DNA of 26,510 bases from Bacillota bacterium. GTDB taxonomy: Bacteria; Bacillota; Clostridia; Acetivibrionales; DTU013. This document shows positions 22,384 through 26,510 of the stretch, in pieces. Within the stretch, counting starts at the first letter, position 1; the number at the start of each line of letters is the position of its first letter. Where the stretch lies: assembly GCA_023435305.1 (NCBI GenBank), contig JAEYRV010000060.1, positions 1 to 26,510 on the forward strand. Direction: 5' to 3'. The notes beneath the pieces are model-generated. The model was not told the DNA's origin, made no database searches, and worked only from the letters and a program-made list of their open reading frames with translations. The position numbers and the translations under genes are program-made.

Positions 22384-22647
22384 ATGAAGGTATATATGAA
22401 GCAAATCAAGATGATAGCATGGTTTACCGAGCATGGGATGCTGACTCCCTTGAAGTTTCAAATACAGGGCAGTGATAACGACCTTGTCACTATCAGGGTA
22501 GATAATATTATGGAACGAGGAGAAGAAAAGCTGGCCGGGAACAAGATGATGGTTTACAGGTGCCAGAGCGAGATCGATGGGGTGGAGAGGATATATGAGC
22601 TAAAGTATGAAGTTGGGACGTGCAAGTGGTATTTGTATAAGATGTGA
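22384..22647 (+). CDS. Small conserved protein linked to dinB
   Basis: An 87-aa protein without a named domain. It starts 11 bp after dinB with GAGGGTGATATAG upstream, so it is almost certainly in the same SOS-controlled operon. Features: IAWFTEHGMLTPLKFQI in the first third, EEKLAGNKMMVYRCQS in the middle, and a C-terminus YELKYEVGTCKWYLYKM rich in aromatic residues. I recall comparable small genes after dinB in clostridia (the position of the YolD-like genes in bacilli), but the sequence itself is not clearly YolD. The role is likely linked to translesion synthesis by context only. Its last codons are repeated as a scar at 23653-23678. Confidence 0.75.
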   Translation: MKVYMKQIKMIAWFTEHGMLTPLKFQIQGSDNDLVTIRVDNIMERGEEKLAGNKMMVYRCQSEIDGVERIYELKYEVGTCKWYLYKM

Positions 22648-22669
22648 GAGGGGGAGTTTATGTTGCTGT

Positions 22670-22885
22670 ATTGTCACAGGTACCCAAATGGTTCCGGGTG
22701 AATATACAGAGGTCGCTCAGGGAAATGTGATAATCAATACTGAGAATGTCACCCTTAAAAACACAAAAATCAGTGGGGATCTGATCATAGGTGATGGAAC
22801 TGCCAACAGTGATATAACTTTGGATCAGTTGACAATCAGCGGAAGACTCGTAGTACGCGGCGGTGGTTCAAACTGTCATGTTAAA
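22670..22885 (+). pseudogene. Fragment of an S-layer/surface protein beta-helix
   Basis: The frame reads IVTGTQMVPGEYTEV, then GNVIINTENVTLKNTKISGD, LIIGDGTANSDITLDQLTIS and GRLVVRGGGSN. This repeating pattern (V.I....VTLKNT.I.GDL.I..G..N.D.TL....I.G.L.V.GGG) is a right-handed beta-helix ladder common in clostridial SLH surface proteins. There is no signal peptide, no ribosome site in frame, and the frame runs out into the unrelated tail of the minus-strand gene. It is a remnant inserted just after the dinB-linked gene. Confidence 0.6.
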
Positions 22886-22912
22886 TCTTCAAATGCTTCA
22901 ACTTTTCCGCAT

Positions 22913-23377
22913 TCATATAGAGAAACCAAGGATTCCCCCCATTCCTCTCATGATTTCTTCCTTTTTCTTTTCGTTTAGATTGAAATGCTCAGCTAGTTTA
23001 TTGATTATCTCCAAAAAATTCATTTTATCAGCCATATCATTGGGGTCTATACCCAACTCAGAAAAAACAGCAAGCAGAAAAGAAGGCTTTATTCCCAGAT
23101 AGTTTGCAAGCCACTTAACAGCAGATTCTACTTTTTTCTGCAGCTTGGCATCATTGCCAGTAACTTTTAAAGTACTAATAGTATAATCTGTCTTGCAAAT
23201 ATTTCGTTGCAGACTATTTACATTCTTGTTGCTAGCATCTTCCTTGCTAAGTAAACCAATAATAATATCCTTGAACGTGTTTTCAGGCATCAAGTTAGTA
23301 CCTTGGTTTTTTATCAAATTGCTATCTTCAATATAACACGTATTATTAGGACTAATACCGAGATTTCTTGTACTCAT
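22913..23377 (-). CDS. Hypothetical protein, 154 aa
   Basis: I do not recognise this protein. GGAGGAG 8 bp upstream of the ATG at 23377 and a steady codon pattern argue that it is real. The first 80 residues are polar and Asn/Ser/Thr-rich (NLGISPNNTCYIEDSNLIKN), probably disordered. The second half is helical: KLQKKVESAVKWLANYLGIK, PSFLLAVFSELGI and FLEIINKLAEHFNLNEKKKE, ending in a glycine-rich tail. There is no signal peptide or membrane segment. It is monocistronic and convergent with the S-layer fragment, whose end it overlaps. A possible sigma-D-like promoter lies upstream. Confidence 0.65.
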   Translation of the reverse strand: MSTRNLGISPNNTCYIEDSNLIKNQGTNLMPENTFKDIIIGLLSKEDASNKNVNSLQRNICKTDYTISTLKVTGNDAKLQKKVESAVKWLANYLGIKPSFLLAVFSELGIDPNDMADKMNFLEIINKLAEHFNLNEKKKEEIMRGMGGILGFSI

Positions 23378-23432
23378 ATAAATTACTCCTCCGATGCATT
23401 AATTTCACTTTAATAGTATTTACTTACAGTTA

Positions 23433-23459
23433 ATATCGGATGAATAAACACAAATATTA
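23433..23459 (-). promoter_or_regulatory. Possible sigma-D-like promoter
   Basis: On the minus strand, TAAT (23459-23456), 15 bp, then TCCGATAT (23440-23433) resembles the motility sigma-D consensus TAAA-N15-GCCGATAT (10 of 12 positions). TTTATTCATCC occurs twice around it. It is about 55 bp from the start codon of the 154-aa gene. The match could be chance. The rest of 23460-23652 contains no gene I can support. Confidence 0.35.
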
Positions 23460-23652
23460 AGGGATGAATAAATTTCCACAAAAAAAAGCTTTTTCGCTCT
23501 AATATGTGATTTTTAGCAGGAATCATAGTATACATTAGGATTTGTTTTTGCTAGTTGAAATAGGCTAGGTGAAAATAATCTGCGTTTGTGCTGATATTCA
23601 TGATTACTAGAATAACAGGCAACTATTAATATAGAAATATTATAGCCGGTGG

Positions 23653-23678
23653 GCAAGTGGTACTTGTATAAGACGTGA
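23653..23678 (+). pseudogene. Scar of the dinB-linked gene 3' end
   Basis: These 26 bp repeat 22622-22647 (GCAAGTGGTAYTTGTATAAG and AYGTGA) with two mismatches. They encode KWYLYK plus the stop, against KWYLYKM in the intact gene. No more of that gene is present. Confidence 0.7.
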
Positions 23679-23725
23679 AAATACCCCTCGGCTCCTTGCG
23701 CAGCTATCATGATCCTTCTGCTCCA

Positions 23726-24160
23726 TTAATAATTCAGCACCATTATATCCTCACTGCCAAATGTTTGCCCGTTAAATTCAAACCCCAAACTCTTGTAAAG
23801 CCTCACGGCATAGGTACTTTCTTTATGTACACCAAGAAAAATCTTATTGTGCGTTTTGTCTTTCTGAATTATTTCCAAAAGCCTGGACATGGCTTTTTTG
23901 CCATAGCCCTTTGATTGAAATTTCTTATCGATCATCATACGGTAAATCCAGTACTCTCCATCATCTTCGTCTATGCAATACATTGCAAAACCAACCATCA
24001 AATCGTCATCATATACTGCAAGCGGGATACACTCCGGCTGAACCTTTGACTGTGCAATTGAAACTGCATTAGATGTCACGAAACCATTCTGTTCCCCATT
24101 AACAGAAAGTTCAATACAACCCCAGAAGTTTTCCCTTGTAATTTCTCGAAGTAGAATCAT
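23726..24160 (-). CDS. GNAT family N-acetyltransferase
   Basis: A 144-aa acetyl-CoA-dependent acetyltransferase resembling the diamine/spermidine acetyltransferase group (BltD/PaiA-like): an N-terminal LREITRENFWGCIELSV, the acceptor strand VGFAMYCIDEDDGEYWIYRM, and the acetyl-CoA loop KKFQSKGYGKKAMSRLL, followed by IFLGVHKESTYAVRLYKSLGF. The Q/R-x-x-G-x-G motif is present (QSKGYG). The substrate is inferred only from family resemblance. AGGGATGGTG precedes the ATG. The gene is divergent from the nucleotidyltransferase gene at 24311. Confidence 0.88.
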   Translation of the reverse strand: MILLREITRENFWGCIELSVNGEQNGFVTSNAVSIAQSKVQPECIPLAVYDDDLMVGFAMYCIDEDDGEYWIYRMMIDKKFQSKGYGKKAMSRLLEIIQKDKTHNKIFLGVHKESTYAVRLYKSLGFEFNGQTFGSEDIMVLNY

Positions 24161-24216
24161 TATTTGACACCATCCCTAAAAAATAATCCCTCTTACAGCG
24201 GATAGAAACCATATAT

Positions 24217-24245
24217 TTGGATTTTTCGCAATAAAATGCTATAAT
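24217..24245 (+). promoter_or_regulatory. Sigma-A promoter of the nucleotidyltransferase gene
   Basis: TTGGAT (24217-24222) and a perfect TATAAT (24240-24245) are separated by 17 bp, 65 bp before the start codon at 24311. Confidence 0.7.
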
Positions 24246-24310
24246 GTCTATGCACTTATCAACATCATTATATCAACCTTATAGTAAAAAGAGAACAAGG
24301 AGTGCCAATT

Positions 24311-25096
24311 ATGTATAAACATCATGTAGCTGCAATCGAGACGATAACTGACAAGCTCAAAGCACGTGACGAGATCCTTGGCGTTATTATTGGAGGCTCT
24401 ATAGCTCACGGATTTGCAAGTGAAGATTCCGATATTGACATAATGATTGTGCTGTCTGAAGAGGATTACAAGAGAGCATTAAAGGAAAATACCGTATTCT
24501 ATTATGAAACGGAGTCCTGTAATTATGAGGGCGGTTATGTTGATGGAAAATGTACATGTATCGATTATATAAAAAAGGTTGCCGAATTCGGCAGCGAACC
24601 TGCCAGATTTGCCTTTCAGGGCGCTTTTGTTTCATATTCCAAAGTAAATGGGTTGGAGCAGCTTATTAAAGATGCGTCAAAGTACCCTAATGGAAAGAAG
24701 CAAGAGAATATCAATAAATTCTATGCTCAATTCGAAACCTGGAAGTGGTATTATTACGAAGGATTAAGAAAAAACAACAAATTGTTGATGGATTATTGCC
24801 TTTCCAACTATATCTTATTCGCAGGAAGGCTCGTATTGGCATACAATGAGACTTTATTTCCTTCATACAAATGGTTTCTGAAAGTTTTGGAGGGTGTCGA
24901 AAAAAAACCGGATAACCTTATGCTTTACATAAATAACGTTGTAGAACTAAAAGATAGTGCGTCCGTAGAGGCTTTGTACAACAGCATCATCAGCTTCAAC
25001 AATTGGTATACTTCCGACAGGCACTGGTGTGAACAGTTTATGATCGATAGCCAGTTAAATTGGGTTGATGGGCCTGTGCCTGTTTTGGATATTTAG
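24311..25096 (+). CDS. Nucleotidyltransferase-domain protein
   Basis: A 261-aa protein of the polymerase-beta nucleotidyltransferase superfamily. The signature GGSIAHGFASEDSDIDIMIV at about 28-47 holds the GS motif and the D-x-D metal ligands. The rest is mostly helical (WKWYYYEGLRKNNKLLMDYCLSNY...LAYNETLFPSYKWFLKVLE), as in aminoglycoside-nucleotidyltransferase-like proteins. AAGGAG at 24297-24302 favours ATG 24311 over the in-frame GTG at 24302. Substrate unknown; resistance is possible but not shown. No HEPN or partner toxin gene is adjacent. Confidence 0.85.
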   Translation: MYKHHVAAIETITDKLKARDEILGVIIGGSIAHGFASEDSDIDIMIVLSEEDYKRALKENTVFYYETESCNYEGGYVDGKCTCIDYIKKVAEFGSEPARFAFQGAFVSYSKVNGLEQLIKDASKYPNGKKQENINKFYAQFETWKWYYYEGLRKNNKLLMDYCLSNYILFAGRLVLAYNETLFPSYKWFLKVLEGVEKKPDNLMLYINNVVELKDSASVEALYNSIISFNNWYTSDRHWCEQFMIDSQLNWVDGPVPVLDI

Positions 25097-25177
25097 TATT
25101 AGCTTTTATATTGCATCAGAGAATGAGGACACTGCTGCTCCCCAAAAGAAAATCCAGCAGGTGCTATTGGCTGGATC

Positions 25178-26034
25178 ATGTCAGATTTGTTATTAGTAAT
25201 TCTTATCGCGGTTGTTGCTATGAAATTCAGCGGTGAAAAAAACAATAGTCCAACTGTGCCTTCTATTACGAAAATTACAATTTTTGATGAAGATAAAGAA
25301 GAAGTTCACGAAGAAGCTTTATGGTATGAGGCATCTGATATTGAAGGTATTATGATCCAGTGGCAGGGAGGATACCCTGATACAATAAAATGTTTGCTAC
25401 TCCCAGCGGATCAAATACAATTGATGAGACAAAATTATTATTGACCAAAGAAGTTAAGGATAATGATTTCGTTGAACTTCTGGACGCTGATGCTTTCAAA
25501 GAGTATTTTATGATCCATGTATATTTTCAACCCGATTTTGCCGGTAAGATGGTTAGATCACCGGATTACAATGTTATTTTTGATGGATATGTTACTGAAG
25601 AAGATACTGTCTTTGATTGATTTGGAAATGGTGAGAACACTGTTTTTCAAGAAGATATGAGTATCATTAATAACTATATTTTGTCCGCAAACAGACAAGA
25701 TATTGATTTGTATCTTTCGCTTTTCACTGATGAAATTTGAAATGAGATGTAAGGTTACATCGATGCAAATGGAAAAGAAGACTTCTTTAAGCGAAGAGTC
25801 GGAGATTTGATTTCAGTAAGAGGATTCAATGACATATTTCTAACAGATTATGCATTAAGTTTTCTATATGAAACAAAAAACTATGATAATCTTACTTGTT
25901 ACTTGGTAACTACGCTTAATCCCGAAGCCGATGTTGCAGAAACAAATATGTACATTATTGCTTCAGAGGCTGGAGAAAGACATCTGGAAAGGGTTTCGAT
26001 GACATCCGAAGAACATGATAGTAAGTATTTTTAG
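25178..26034 (+). pseudogene. Broken gene for a membrane-anchored protein
   Basis: Three adjoining open stretches look like one decayed gene of about 285 codons. The first (from 25178) has a membrane anchor (LLLVILIAVVAMKF) and continues to GGYPDTIK. A one-base loss near 25390 shifts the frame; the continuation FATPSGSNTIDETKLLLTKE follows naturally in the next frame to a TGA at 25618. The same frame resumes (MSIINNYILSANRQDIDLYL, SLFTDEI), is cut by TGA 25738 and TAA 25750, and resumes as YIDANGKEDFFKRRVGDLIS to the TAA at 26032. The last part resembles an NTF2-like fold. Just upstream, ENEDTAA recalls a zinc-ribbon N-terminus, so the original may have been a zinc-ribbon membrane protein; that is speculative. 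No ribosome site supports the first ATG. Confidence 0.6.
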
Positions 26035-26502
26035 TGACAGGTGAATGGATATATACTATGATTACCATATAATTGCATAATTTTTCAATATTATTTTTAA
26101 AACTATATTAGGATTCAGTATTTGAAGAAAACAAGGCATCTGCACCTTGCAGATCTGCGGTTGTGGAAGGGTCAAAGAGCTTGTCTCTCACCTTCTCTTA
26201 ATGGTAATTATATTCTAATAAAGGAGGAGAAGGGCATTCGAAAATTGCTGACGATATCAATAATTACAGCATTTTATACACTAACCATTGATACCTCGCT
26301 GTCTCCATTGTAAGAATGACATCATTATTATATAACCAACTATATTTAGTTTTTACACTACCACCTAAGGCATGTAATTTATAGGAGCATTCCTGTAAAG
26401 AAAATAAATGAACTTTGAAAAAATAGATGCCAGGCTGTAAAATTTGAAATGTGAGTTGCCCGCAAAGTAACCACAAATCAAACAACACAGGAGGCATCAT
26501 AT
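26035..26502. other. Intergenic region without a supported gene
   Basis: AT-rich. Short frames exist on both strands, but none has a ribosome site or recognisable text. CAGGAGG at 26488-26494 belongs to the gene starting at 26503. Confidence 0.5.
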
Positions 26503-26510
26503 ATGAAGCG
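26503..26510 (+). CDS. Start of a further gene (partial)
   Basis: ATGAAGCG at the window edge is preceded by CAGGAGG with 8-bp spacing, an excellent initiation signal. Only Met-Lys and part of a third codon are visible, so no function can be given. Confidence 0.55.

Noticed and set aside
25618..25752. Stop-codon recoding (TGA read through) in the broken gene
   Set aside because: A TAA and a frameshift also interrupt it, and TGA serves as a normal stop in several intact genes of the window, so decay is simpler.
26264..26500. 78-codon minus-strand frame near the right edge
   Set aside because: It starts inside the ribosome site of the next plus-strand gene and lacks its own; it matches no family I recognise.

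Overview
The window reads as a chromosomal segment of a low- to mid-GC Gram-positive anaerobe of the class Clostridia. Supporting signs are strong AGGAGG-type ribosome sites, sigma-A promoters, a Gram-positive LexA box (CGAAC-N4-GTTCG), fragments of S-layer-homology (SLH) surface proteins, a VanY/VanR/VanS-like locus, an ECF sigma factor paired with a DUF4179-type anti-sigma factor, and a CymR-like Rrf2 regulator. The genus cannot be fixed from sequence reading alone.

Layout. 1-1800: tail of an upstream gene, an M55 D-aminopeptidase and a SAM methyltransferase. 1800-4420: a repeat-rich island with three copies of one architecture. Each copy is an array of about 40-bp repeats (GTAAAGG...ACTCAAAT), then a leader of about 110-120 bp, then a TTGTAnATnTGAGTA box. 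Only the first copy is followed by an intact gene, an AbiEi-like protein with a PD-(D/E)XK-type C-terminus. The other two lead into what look like decayed copies of that gene's start. The island ends in a triplicated 3' end of the next gene. 4340-8385: a cysteine/methionine sulfur block, with cymR-metB/mccB-patB on the minus strand diverging from cysK on the plus strand. 8386-10207: an amidase-signature hydrolase. 10210-10866: SLH debris and a possible Hpt remnant. 11030-13654: a REC-PAS-PAS-degenerate GGDEF-EAL c-di-GMP phosphodiesterase. 13655-14312: a non-coding repeat field containing another SLH fragment. 14313-16181 (minus): ECF sigma factor and its membrane anti-sigma factor. 16359-19427 (plus): VanY-like carboxypeptidase, response regulator and sensor kinase in one tightly coupled operon. 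19447-20113 (minus): a HigB/HigA-type toxin-antitoxin pair with a palindromic operator. 20413-22647: a LexA-controlled DinB-family polymerase with its small partner gene, preceded by an orphan ORF resembling the N-terminal domain of Wadjet JetD. 22670-26510: gene remnants, an unknown 154-aa protein, a GNAT acetyltransferase, a nucleotidyltransferase, a multiply broken pseudogene and the first codons of a further gene.

How the genes work together. cymR, metB/mccB, patB and cysK form a plausible cysteine-methionine interconversion regulon sharing one divergent promoter region. The ECF/anti-sigma and vanY-R-S groups both point to cell-envelope stress sensing. dinB is an SOS gene.

The most unusual aspect is the density of small-scale rearrangement. 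Three repeat-array/leader modules surround a nuclease-like gene, a 42-bp palindrome occurs three times (once apparently supplying a ribosome site), a roughly 45-bp GTAGGACT repeat occurs four times, there is a 3'-end triplication, scars of the 3' ends of dinB and its partner gene flank that locus, and there are at least three S-layer gene fragments. The array/leader/PD-(D/E)XK modules are the best candidate for something undescribed.
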